Shown here in pieces: positions 1 through 7,826 of a stretch of 64,000 bases of DNA. Origin of the DNA: Tenacibaculum maritimum NCIMB 2154 (GTDB lineage Bacteria > Bacteroidota > Bacteroidia > Flavobacteriales > Flavobacteriaceae); contig NZ_LT634361.1 in assembly GCF_900119795.1 (NCBI RefSeq), forward strand, positions 1,612,001 to 1,676,000, written 5' to 3'. Numbering within the stretch: position 1 is the stretch's first letter; the number at the start of each line of letters is the position of its first letter. Under the pieces are notes generated by a model. The model was given only the letters and a program-made list of their open reading frames with translations. It had not been told where the DNA came from and did no database searches. A program made the translations under genes and the position numbers.

Positions 1-371
1 ATCTACCTAAAAACTTTTTTGTAAGCACAGGTTATCAAATGTTAATTGCAAGTGTATTGCTTTTAATTTCAAGTTTGATTTTTAAAGAGCATTGGATATC
101 ACCTTTAGATTGGAGTTTTAAAGTGCAAATAGCAATGGTATTATTAATACTTTTTGGAAGTATTGTAGCATTTACGGCTTTTAATTATTTATTAAAAGTA
201 GTTTCTACAGAAAAAGTATCAACTTCGGCTTATGTAAATCCAGTAGTAGCTTTATTGTTAGGATGGTATTTTTTAGATGAAAAATTAACATCTCAATCCA
301 TTATAGCTTCTGTAGTATTACTTACAGGGGTTTATTTTATAACTTCCAGAAAACGATTGACTAAAAATTAA
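1..371 (+). CDS. EamA/DMT-family permease, C-terminal part (cut by window edge)
   Basis: This is the end of an inner-membrane drug/metabolite transporter of the EamA (DMT) type; the substrate cannot be told. The frame is open to the left edge without a stop, so the ATG at 39 is internal and the true start is outside the window. About 120 residues remain. They form roughly four hydrophobic segments, with the typical EamA ending: a stretch rich in small residues (STSAYVNPVVALLLGW), then a DEKL loop, one more membrane helix and a short basic tail (SRKRLTKN). A 14-bp hairpin follows 75 bases after the stop. Family assignment is good. Confidence 0.8.
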   Translation, partial: LPKNFFVSTGYQMLIASVLLLISSLIFKEHWISPLDWSFKVQIAMVLLILFGSIVAFTAFNYLLKVVSTEKVSTSAYVNPVVALLLGWYFLDEKLTSQSIIASVVLLTGVYFITSRKRLTKN

Positions 372-446
372 AATATATTTTAACCTGAATAGGCTTTATT
401 CTTCCAAGTCAAAAAAAGCTTCCTGACTTTTTGAAAGGGGCTATTC

Positions 447-480
447 AAAATCTCTTTTATCTAAAAATAAAAGAGATTTT
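447..480. terminator. hairpin terminator after the permease gene
   Basis: A 14-bp perfect inverted repeat (447-460 with 467-480) has a 6-base loop, an A-run on the left and a T-run on the right. It could stop transcription from both the permease on the plus strand and aroB on the minus strand. Confidence 0.6.
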
Positions 481-568
481 CAAGTTTATACAGAAGCTAA
501 GGGCAGTACTTTATAGTGCAATTGCTTTATATAACCTAATATTTAAGAGCTTGTTCAAATTAAAAAAT

Positions 569-1633
569 CTAAATAAGTTCATTATAATACTCTAAGCTTT
601 GAATTATCAATTCAGTAGGAACTTTACAATCTAATTTGAAGTCTTCAATTTTATTCAGTAAAACAAAATTTATTTCTCCTCCTATATTTTTCTTATCATG
701 TTTTAATAAATTAATAATAAAAGAGAAATCTTCTTTTAAAATTGCGGCTTTTCCATAAATAGAGATAATGACGCTTTTAATATTATCTGTATCTTCTTTA
801 GAGAAATTAAGTAATTTAGAAGAAATAAAGCATTCACATATCATTCCTATAGCAATCGCTTCTCCATGGGTTAAATTTTCTTTGCTATCTGTATCTAAAA
901 AATAGGATTCAATGGCGTGTCCAATGGTGTGTCCAAAGTTTAAGATTTTGCGAAGAGATTTCTCTTTAGGATCTTGTAAAACCACTTCGTTTTTTATTTC
1001 AATAGAACGAGGTATTAGATTTACAATATTTAAGTTTTCATGGTTGCATATTTCATCAAAAAGGCTTTTATCGTAAGTAAGCCCGTATTTAATAATCTCA
1101 GCAGTTCCAGAACGAATTTCTCTAGGAGTAACCGTTTGTAAATATTCAGGATCTATTAGCACAATTTCAGGATTGGCAAATAAACCAATTTGATTTTTTA
1201 AAACCCCAAGGTCAACACCTGTTTTTCCTCCAACAGAAGCATCTACCATTGATAGTAGGGTAGTAGGAATATTTACAAAATCAATACCTCGTTTATAAGT
1301 AGCGGCTACAAAGCCTCCCATATCAGTAATAACCCCACCTCCTAAAGTGATTAGTAAGCTATGTCTATCAGCGTTCAATTCAGTCATCACATTCCAGATT
1401 CCCATACAGGTATCAATATTTTTATGAACTTCACCTGATTCAATTTCAATCACTTCAATAGGGATGTTAGTAGCAACATGTTGAATACATCTAGGATAGC
1501 AGTGCTCCATTGTATTTTCATCTACTAAAATAAAAATAGAGGAGTAGTTTTTGGTTGCTATTAAGTTAGATAGTTCTTGATAAGCTTTTTGTTCAAAATG
1601 AATTGGATATGTTGCTGCTTGAATTGATTTCAT
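569..1633 (-). CDS. aroB: 3-dehydroquinate synthase
   Basis: Second step of the shikimate pathway: converts DAHP to 3-dehydroquinate, cytosolic, NAD- and metal-dependent. The protein shows the NAD-binding segment GGGVITDMGG (about residue 98), SVGGKTGVDLG, the metal-ligand motif AEIIKYGL, and the two His motifs GHTIGHAIE and LTHGEAIAIGM. The reading frame is open to an ATG at 1687, but that adds 18 hydrophobic residues unlike the family. The start at 1633 (MKSIQAATY) gives 354 residues, the usual length. It is divergently arranged from the proline dehydrogenase gene. Confidence 0.95.
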   Translation of the reverse strand: MKSIQAATYPIHFEQKAYQELSNLIATKNYSSIFILVDENTMEHCYPRCIQHVATNIPIEVIEIESGEVHKNIDTCMGIWNVMTELNADRHSLLITLGGGVITDMGGFVAATYKRGIDFVNIPTTLLSMVDASVGGKTGVDLGVLKNQIGLFANPEIVLIDPEYLQTVTPREIRSGTAEIIKYGLTYDKSLFDEICNHENLNIVNLIPRSIEIKNEVVLQDPKEKSLRKILNFGHTIGHAIESYFLDTDSKENLTHGEAIAIGMICECFISSKLLNFSKEDTDNIKSVIISIYGKAAILKEDFSFIINLLKHDKKNIGGEINFVLLNKIEDFKLDCKVPTELIIQSLEYYNELI

Positions 1634-1697
1634 TTCTCGTATAATATTAATGATGCAAATTAAATAGAAAATATTCAAATAATTCATATTGGTAACC

Positions 1698-1705
1698 TAT
1701 ATTTG
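1698..1705 (+). promoter_or_regulatory. TATATTTG -7 box upstream of proline dehydrogenase
   Basis: Exact match to the Bacteroidota -7 consensus TAnnTTTG, 31 bases before the ATG. No convincing -33 TTG partner is seen at the usual spacing. Confidence 0.5.
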
Positions 1706-1736
1706 CTCGTATCAATAAAAATAAACAATCAAACTA

Positions 1737-2900
1737 ATGAAACTTTTTGATAATACTGAAATAGCATTTGCTTTAAAATCAGATTCAGCGTTAGAACGTG
1801 CCTATTTTCTGTTTAGGATGATTCAAAATCAACCTATGGTTCGTATAGGTACTGCAGTTACCAATTTTGCATTAAAAGCCCATTTACCAGTAGAAGGTTT
1901 AATTAGATCGACAGTTTTTGATCATTTTTGTGGAGGTGTAACAGAAGATAATTGTTTACCTGTGATAGAAAAAATGTACGAAAAAGGAAAGGTGCATAGT
2001 GTTTTAGATTATTCAGTAGAAGGAAAGGAAAGTGAAGAAGAATTTGATAATGCGTTGGAAAAAACATTAAAAACAATTGATTTTGCAGAAGAAAAAAAAT
2101 CAATTCCTTACGCTGTTTTTAAACCAACAGGTTTTGGACGCTTTGCTTTATATGAAAAAATATCAGAAAAAAGAGTTTTAAAGCCAGAAGAACAAGAAGA
2201 ATGGAATAGAGTTGTAGCGCGTTTTCATGTTGTATGTAAAGCTGCCAAAGCTAAGAATGTACCAGTATTAATTGATGCAGAAGAAAGCTGGATGCAGAAT
2301 GCTGCTGACGATTTAATAGAGGATTTAATGGAAGCGTATAATACAGAAAAAGCTATTGTATTTAATACATTGCAAATGTATCGTCATGATAGAATGGCTT
2401 ATTTAAAAGCTTTATACCAAAGAGCCCATCAAAAAGGATATCATATTGGAATGAAAGTAGTACGTGGAGCTTATATGGAAAAAGAAAGAGAAAGAGCTCA
2501 AGAACAAGGATATACATCTCCAATATGTAAAGATAAGCAAGCAACGGATGATAATTACAATGAAGCAATTAAATTTATGATGGAACATAAAAATATGGCT
2601 TTATTTGCAGGAACTCACAACGAGGAAAGTTCTTATTTATTGATGGATTTAGCAAAAGATCATAAAATAGCTCCAAGTGATATGCGTTTATGGTTCGGTC
2701 AATTGTATGGAATGAGTGATCATATTAGTTTTAATCTGGCTAACGAAGGATATAATGTGACTAAATATGTTCCTTTTGGCCCCGTTCGAGATGTAATGCC
2801 GTATTTGATTCGTAGAGCAGAAGAAAATACTTCTGTAGCAGGGCAAACAAGTAGAGAACTAAATTTACTTAAAACAGAGCGTAAACGTAGGAAATTATAA
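1737..2900 (+). CDS. Proline dehydrogenase (monofunctional)
   Basis: FAD-dependent oxidation of L-proline to pyrroline-5-carboxylate, passing electrons to the quinone pool; first step of proline use. At 387 residues it is the short monofunctional form, not the bifunctional PutA. It carries the TIM-barrel motifs of the family: PVLIDAEESWMQ in the middle, KVVRGAYMEKER, FAGTHNEES, and the C-terminal FGPVRDVMPYLIRRAEEN that contributes the substrate-binding arginines. The stop codon overlaps the start of the next gene (TAATG), so the two are probably translationally coupled. No pyrroline-5-carboxylate dehydrogenase is present here. Confidence 0.93.
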   Translation: MKLFDNTEIAFALKSDSALERAYFLFRMIQNQPMVRIGTAVTNFALKAHLPVEGLIRSTVFDHFCGGVTEDNCLPVIEKMYEKGKVHSVLDYSVEGKESEEEFDNALEKTLKTIDFAEEKKSIPYAVFKPTGFGRFALYEKISEKRVLKPEEQEEWNRVVARFHVVCKAAKAKNVPVLIDAEESWMQNAADDLIEDLMEAYNTEKAIVFNTLQMYRHDRMAYLKALYQRAHQKGYHIGMKVVRGAYMEKERERAQEQGYTSPICKDKQATDDNYNEAIKFMMEHKNMALFAGTHNEESSYLLMDLAKDHKIAPSDMRLWFGQLYGMSDHISFNLANEGYNVTKYVPFGPVRDVMPYLIRRAEENTSVAGQTSRELNLLKTERKRRKL

Positions 2901-3184
2901 TGAATTCGGTTGACGAAATAAAGTTATTACTTACAAGAAATAAGAAACGACTAGCTAAAGAGCTTGATGAAAGCAAAGAGCTAGTCGTTTTACTAAAAAA
3001 ATCGATGGAAACAAATTTATCTATCGAAGAGAAAGAAAAAGTAAAAGAACAACTTCTAGATATTTGTAAAGCAATACCCGCATTTACTATATTTATGCTC
3101 CCAGGAGGAGCGCTATTGCTTCCTTTACTGGTTAAAGTGATACCAACGATTCTTCCTAGTGCTTTTAGAGAAGATATGGATTAA
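2900..3184 (+). CDS. Small LETM1-like protein
   Basis: A 94-residue protein that matches only the core of the LETM1 family, which in mitochondria is an inner-membrane cation/proton antiporter component. The N-terminal two thirds is a charged helical region (about residues 5-55). It is followed by the LETM1 signature: an Asp-Ile-x-Lys-Ala-Ile-Pro turn, one hydrophobic segment (residues about 65-82, FTIFMLPGGALLLPLLVKVI) and PTILPSAF. The start codon overlaps the stop of proline dehydrogenase by one base. Its function in bacteria is unknown; the coupling suggests a link with that membrane-associated enzyme, which is inference. Confidence 0.7.
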   Translation: MNSVDEIKLLLTRNKKRLAKELDESKELVVLLKKSMETNLSIEEKEKVKEQLLDICKAIPAFTIFMLPGGALLLPLLVKVIPTILPSAFREDMD

Positions 3185-3268
3185 ATTTATAAGCACTTCG
3201 AATTAGCTTTTTTCAAAGGGTTAGTTGTATATTTCTGAACCCTTAGATAATTTATAGATCAACAAAAT

Positions 3269-4582
3269 ATGACAAATATTATAAAAACACAAGAAGCTAT
3301 TTTAGCAAAATTAAATATCTATGAATTAAATGAAATGCAAAAAAAGGCTATTTCAGTTATTAAAGATGTTTCTAGTACTATTATATTATCTCCAACAGGA
3401 ACAGGAAAAACATTAGCCTTCTTGTTACCCATGCTTAACTATATCGATCCTAATAGCAAAAATATTCAAGCATTAATTTTAGTACCCTCAAGAGAATTAG
3501 CAATTCAAATAGAACAAGTTTTACGTGAAATAGGAACAGGACTTAAGGTAAATGCTGTATATGGAGGTAGGCCAATGGCTAAAGATAAAAAAGAAATAAA
3601 GCATGCACCTAGTATTTTGATAGGAACCCCAGGTAGAGTAGCAGATCATTTTGCAAACGACCGCTTTTCTAAAGATGGTATTAAAACTTTGATTTTAGAT
3701 GAATTTGATAAGTCTTTAGAAGTAGGTTTTGAATATGAGATGAAGGGTATTATGAATCAATTACCTAACATAGAGAGACGTATTTTAACATCGGCGACAC
3801 AAGAAATGGAACTTCCTAGTTTTGTGAAATTAAAGGAGCCTGTTACTTTGAATTATTTAAAAGATAAAACATCGAAAAAGCTAACCATAAAAACAGTTAC
3901 TTCTTCCACCAAAAATAAAAAAGAAACTCTTTTAAAAGTATTGCTATATTTAGGAAATCAACCCGGAATCGTGTTTTGTAACTTAAAAAGTAGCATAGAA
4001 GAAGTTAGTGATTTCTTAATAAAAAATAAAATAACTCATAGTTGTTTTTTTGGAGGTATGGAGCAAAAGGATAGAGAACGCTCATTGATTAAGTTTAGAA
4101 ATGGAACCAATCAAATATTATTAGCTACGGACCTAGCTGCTAGGGGGATTGATATTCCTGAGTTAAAATATATTATACATTACGAGTTACCCCAAAGATT
4201 AGAGGAGTTTGTGCATAGGAATGGGAGAACGGCGAGAGTAAATGCTAAAGGGACAGCTTATATATTGAAATGGAAAAAAGAAACGCTGCCAAATTTTGTA
4301 AAAGGGACTAGTCATATAGAAATAACGACTAAGGAAAAGTTAGTATCCAGTTATTGGGAAACGTTATTTATTTCAGGAGGGAGAAAAGATAAAATATCTA
4401 AAGGAGATATTGCAGGGCTATTTTTTAAGAAAGGAAATTTAAGAAAAGACCAACTAGGTATTATTGAATTAAAACAAGACTGTGCTTTTATAGCGGTACC
4501 AAAAGAGGTAGCTAATAAATTGGTAGAACTCCTAAATAATACTCGTTTAAAGAATAAAAAGGTTCGTATTTTTTCTATTTAA
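3269..4582 (+). CDS. DEAD-box-type RNA helicase with DbpA-like C-terminal domain
   Basis: Superfamily 2 ATP-dependent RNA helicase of 437 residues. Motifs in order: Q-motif region NEMQKKAI (21-28), Walker A SPTGTGKT (41-48), PSRELAIQ, GTPGRVADH, motif II as DEFD (144-147) in place of DEAD, TSAT (174-177), AARGIDIP and HRNGRTAR. The last 70 or so residues (from SGGRKDKISKGDIAG) resemble the RRM-like DbpA RNA-binding domain, which in E. coli DbpA recognises 23S rRNA hairpin 92. A role in 50S ribosome assembly is therefore likely but inferred. A strong hairpin follows the gene. Confidence 0.85.
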   Translation: MTNIIKTQEAILAKLNIYELNEMQKKAISVIKDVSSTIILSPTGTGKTLAFLLPMLNYIDPNSKNIQALILVPSRELAIQIEQVLREIGTGLKVNAVYGGRPMAKDKKEIKHAPSILIGTPGRVADHFANDRFSKDGIKTLILDEFDKSLEVGFEYEMKGIMNQLPNIERRILTSATQEMELPSFVKLKEPVTLNYLKDKTSKKLTIKTVTSSTKNKKETLLKVLLYLGNQPGIVFCNLKSSIEEVSDFLIKNKITHSCFFGGMEQKDRERSLIKFRNGTNQILLATDLAARGIDIPELKYIIHYELPQRLEEFVHRNGRTARVNAKGTAYILKWKKETLPNFVKGTSHIEITTKEKLVSSYWETLFISGGRKDKISKGDIAGLFFKKGNLRKDQLGIIELKQDCAFIAVPKEVANKLVELLNNTRLKNKKVRIFSI

Positions 4583-4639
4583 TTTTAAACTAAAAATAAG
4601 ATTTTTAAGAGAGAAAAAATAATAATATCCAGTAAGAAT

Positions 4640-4673
4640 AAAAGCCTTTTGTAATATTACAAGAGGCTTTTTT
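4640..4673. terminator. hairpin terminator between helicase and SulP genes
   Basis: A 16-bp inverted repeat (4640-4655 with 4656-4671, one G-T wobble) is followed by a run of six T. It lies between convergent genes and mainly serves the helicase gene. Confidence 0.7.
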
Positions 4674-4701
4674 GAGATGTATAGTTGTTTGAAGTACTAT
4701 T

Positions 4702-6927
4702 TTAAACAAGGATTGGAGATTTAGATTTGACTACTTTTTTTAATCGAATCCCATAATCAGCAAGGGCTTTGATTTCTTTAACACCCGCTAAACGCTCATT
4801 TCCTATAATTAGCAAACTTTTCTTATTCGCTTCAATATGATAATATTCATTGCTTTCAAAGAAGAGAATGAGTTCGTCACTAAAAAACTGTTTAATTCCT
4901 TCTGTGTCCTTTCCTGATAGGTAAAAACGTTTAGAAAAATCAGGATGATGATCTATATGAATGTCTTCAAAGCCTGCAAAATGATAGATGTATTCAAAAA
5001 AACCTTCCCTGTCTAATGTGAATTGAGGTACTTCTTCTTCTAAATTAATATGGAGCATTGTGGCTTTTATCACCTGTTTTGCAATAAGCTCTCCTTCAGA
5101 AAACTCAATGTCAAATAAAGAGCAATTTTCATTAGATAAAATATTAGATACCTTATTGATTTTTCGGGTTTTGAAATATCCGAATTCAGGTAGTTCTTTA
5201 ATTTTTTCAGAAGGATTTAAGGTATAGTTCCAATTTAATTCAGTGCTTATATTTTGAAGCGATTTTTGTCGTTTTGTGAGTACTGCATTCAAAGCAGGCT
5301 CACTTTCCTTTATTTGGTTAAATGTGTTTTTACGGAGCGCAAATGGATGCTCGCTTCCAGTTTTATAGCCATCTAATCCTATAAGTTCAAAATGCCCTCC
5401 TTTTCTTTCAAAAGACTCTGCATAATTGTTCATATTTTCCATGACAGAATGATCTACAAAATCGCATAGAGAGAAGTCAACGATAGCATCTTCATTTTCT
5501 GGAATTTGATCTAATTTAGATTTCAGCTTCGTATAATTTAGAAAGCTTGAAAAATTTTCTACAGAAACAAAGTATTTTTCATCTTCTTTAAACATCAATA
5601 CATTCGGTTTAAATATATTTCTAGCAAATAAAGCTATATTCTTATTAATGACAATATGGATGATAAAGGTAGTTATGATTCCAACTAAAATACCCGTAAT
5701 TAAACTCGTTGTAATTGTTGTTAAAAGCGTTATTAGAAAAATAACTAGTTGCTCTCTGCCTATTTTAAACACTTTTTTGATATTTTCGGGAGAAGCTAAT
5801 TTATACCCCGTATATACTAGAATTGCTGCAAGTGCAGGTAATGGGATTTTACGTAGTTCACTAGCAAATAATAAAATAAAGATAACAAGGAACGCTGAAT
5901 GGAAAAAATTAGCAGACCTGTTAGTTCCATTGTTATTAACATTAACAGAACTACGAGCAATTACAGTAACTACATTTAAACCTCCTAAAAAACCACTAAT
6001 AACAGTTGCAAGCCCTAAAGCCCTAATATCTTTATTCACATTAGAGCGGCGTTTTTGCGTATCCAATTTATCAACTGCTTTAATACTTAATAAACTTTCT
6101 ATACTAGCAATTAATGTAATGGAAATTACTGCACTAATAAAATCGATATGATATGCTTTTCCAAAATCAGGAAAGGCGAAGTTGGCTAATACGTCATTGG
6201 GTAAATTTATCAGTAATTCTTTATGAATAGGATATGGAGTATTCGAAAATAAATCAAAATAATAAAACATTCCAACACTCAATACAACGATCCACATTGG
6301 AGCAGGAATCAATTGAAAATATTTATTTCTTATTTTACCATAAAAAACCATAATCAATAAACTAATAACACCTACTGAGCCCGCCCAAAAAATGCTAGAA
6401 TTATCAGTTGTTAAAAAATCTAAGACTCCTTTGGGAGTTTGAAATAATAGCTCTAGAATGCTCCCTTTTGCATTCAAGTTCCCAAACATAACATGTATTT
6501 GTTTAGCAAAGATACCAATACCAATAGCAGCAAGCATTCCTTGAATAGCAGAAGAAGGGAAAAAGTCACCTAAAGCTCCCATTCTAAGAAATCCTAAGAT
6601 GATAAGGAGTACACCGGAAATAACAATAGCGGCGAGGGTATATAAAAAACCTTGATGCATATCGCCAGCACCAAGCGTGGTAATAGCTCCTAAAATAACA
6701 ACAACCAATCCGTTTCCAGGACCTGTAATAGTTACGTTAGAGCCTCCTAAAAGAGCCGTTACAGTACCTCCAATAATAGCAGCAATAATTCCTGAAATGG
6801 GGGGCGCTCCAGAAGCTAATGCTAGACCTAAGCCAAGTGGTAAGGCTATTAAGGAAACAACAAAACCAGCAAATAAGTTTTTAGGTATTTCACTTACAAA
6901 TGTTTTAAACGTATTTTTTTTTACCAT
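4702..6927 (-). CDS. SulP-family anion permease with STAS domain and extra C-terminal domain
   Basis: Inner-membrane transporter of the SulP/SLC26 family; sulfate or bicarbonate are the likeliest substrates, but the sequence does not decide. Residues 1 to about 430 are the membrane core, opening with the family signature LPLGLGLALASGAPP and a glycine-rich TGPGNG segment. A STAS domain follows at about 455-525 (IVDFSLCDFVDHSVMENM). The protein then runs on to 741 residues, whereas typical bacterial SulP proteins end near 550-600. The extra module at about 585-741 contains LDREGFFEYIYHFAGFED and a YYHIEANKK segment; I recognise it as recurring in Bacteroidota but not its function. It starts 2 bases after the upstream universal stress gene and is surely in one operon with it. 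Confidence 0.88.
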   Translation of the reverse strand: MVKKNTFKTFVSEIPKNLFAGFVVSLIALPLGLGLALASGAPPISGIIAAIIGGTVTALLGGSNVTITGPGNGLVVVILGAITTLGAGDMHQGFLYTLAAIVISGVLLIILGFLRMGALGDFFPSSAIQGMLAAIGIGIFAKQIHVMFGNLNAKGSILELLFQTPKGVLDFLTTDNSSIFWAGSVGVISLLIMVFYGKIRNKYFQLIPAPMWIVVLSVGMFYYFDLFSNTPYPIHKELLINLPNDVLANFAFPDFGKAYHIDFISAVISITLIASIESLLSIKAVDKLDTQKRRSNVNKDIRALGLATVISGFLGGLNVVTVIARSSVNVNNNGTNRSANFFHSAFLVIFILLFASELRKIPLPALAAILVYTGYKLASPENIKKVFKIGREQLVIFLITLLTTITTSLITGILVGIITTFIIHIVINKNIALFARNIFKPNVLMFKEDEKYFVSVENFSSFLNYTKLKSKLDQIPENEDAIVDFSLCDFVDHSVMENMNNYAESFERKGGHFELIGLDGYKTGSEHPFALRKNTFNQIKESEPALNAVLTKRQKSLQNISTELNWNYTLNPSEKIKELPEFGYFKTRKINKVSNILSNENCSLFDIEFSEGELIAKQVIKATMLHINLEEEVPQFTLDREGFFEYIYHFAGFEDIHIDHHPDFSKRFYLSGKDTEGIKQFFSDELILFFESNEYYHIEANKKSLLIIGNERLAGVKEIKALADYGIRLKKVVKSKSPILV

Positions 6928-6929
6928 AA

Positions 6930-7763
6930 TTATTTAACAATTAAAACATCAGTTGGTAACTCAGATAAAATATATTCTAAGTCATGCGGAAAAATACGAT
7001 CTAAGAGACCTAATTTAGTAGGAGCATTCATGATGAGTAAATCAGCTCGTTTCACTTTAGCAAAATGACCTATTGAATAACCTCTTTTTCCGAAGATGCT
7101 TTGGGATTTTACGATGATATCAGAGCAATTAATATTTTTTAAAATATTTCTAACACGTTTGTCTTCTCGTGTTTTAATTCGTTCTTTTTTTATAGTTGCT
7201 TCTCGTAAACTTTTATCATCGTTTACTTTTACAGCAAGTTCTGCTTGGCTAATTTCCTCAACAATAGTAATGCGCTTGCAACCTAAGTCTTTAGAAATAT
7301 TGAAAGCTATTTTAATAGTCTCTTCTGTTCGCTTATCTTCCAATCCATTCACAACAATATGTTTACAACTAACTCTTTCAATTGAAGGTTTGATAAGAAG
7401 CAAAACCGAACAGGACGCTTTTCTGGTAAGTTCGCGAGCAATTGAACCAACGTAGTATTTATAAATATTTTCTTGTTGTAAAGCACCTAAAACAAGTAAG
7501 TTAATGTTTTCTGTTTTGCATATTTGAAGAATAGTATTTACAGGTTTTCCACTTTGCCAAATAGTTTTTATAGGTGTTTTTAAAGGGGGAGCTTGCTGTA
7601 ATAATTCCTTTAGCTGTTTTTCTTTTTTATCAGATTTACCACCAACATGTACTCCTACAAGCTCTGCGTTAAACATATTAGCCAAACGCACCGCTTCAAA
7701 CAAGTTGGCTTTAAGATTTGGAGAAAAAGCAATACCAATTAAAATTTTTTGTATTTGTTGCAA
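6930..7763 (-). CDS. Tandem universal stress protein (UspA family)
   Basis: Cytosolic protein of 277 residues with two Usp-like domains. The first (about 5-128) keeps the nucleotide-binding pattern: an early ILIGIAFSP strand, LLVLGALQQE, then YYVGSIARELTRKASCSVLLL, which matches the G-x2-G-x9-G-S/T region in degenerate form. The second (about 133-277) keeps the fold pattern but ends with DLLIMNAPTK rather than a clear ATP motif. Usp proteins of this type are often linked with SulP permeases in Bacteroidota, and only 2 bases separate the two genes here, so it may regulate or sense for the permease (inference). Confidence 0.85.
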   Translation of the reverse strand: MQQIQKILIGIAFSPNLKANLFEAVRLANMFNAELVGVHVGGKSDKKEKQLKELLQQAPPLKTPIKTIWQSGKPVNTILQICKTENINLLVLGALQQENIYKYYVGSIARELTRKASCSVLLLIKPSIERVSCKHIVVNGLEDKRTEETIKIAFNISKDLGCKRITIVEEISQAELAVKVNDDKSLREATIKKERIKTREDKRVRNILKNINCSDIIVKSQSIFGKRGYSIGHFAKVKRADLLIMNAPTKLGLLDRIFPHDLEYILSELPTDVLIVK

Positions 7764-7826
7764 ATTTTAAAGCTTTAAAATAAATTATGAGAGCTAAAGA
7801 TACTAAAATGAATGAAAAAACAAAAT

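Noticed and set aside
387..446. Nested short inverted repeats (GAATAG...CTATTC enclosing AAGTCA...TGACTT) after the permease gene
   Set aside because: Arms are only 6 bp with long loops; the stronger 14-bp hairpin next to it explains the region as a terminator.
5648..6151. A 167-codon plus-strand open frame inside the SulP gene
   Set aside because: Antisense shadow of a well-supported membrane-protein gene; no start context or protein family.
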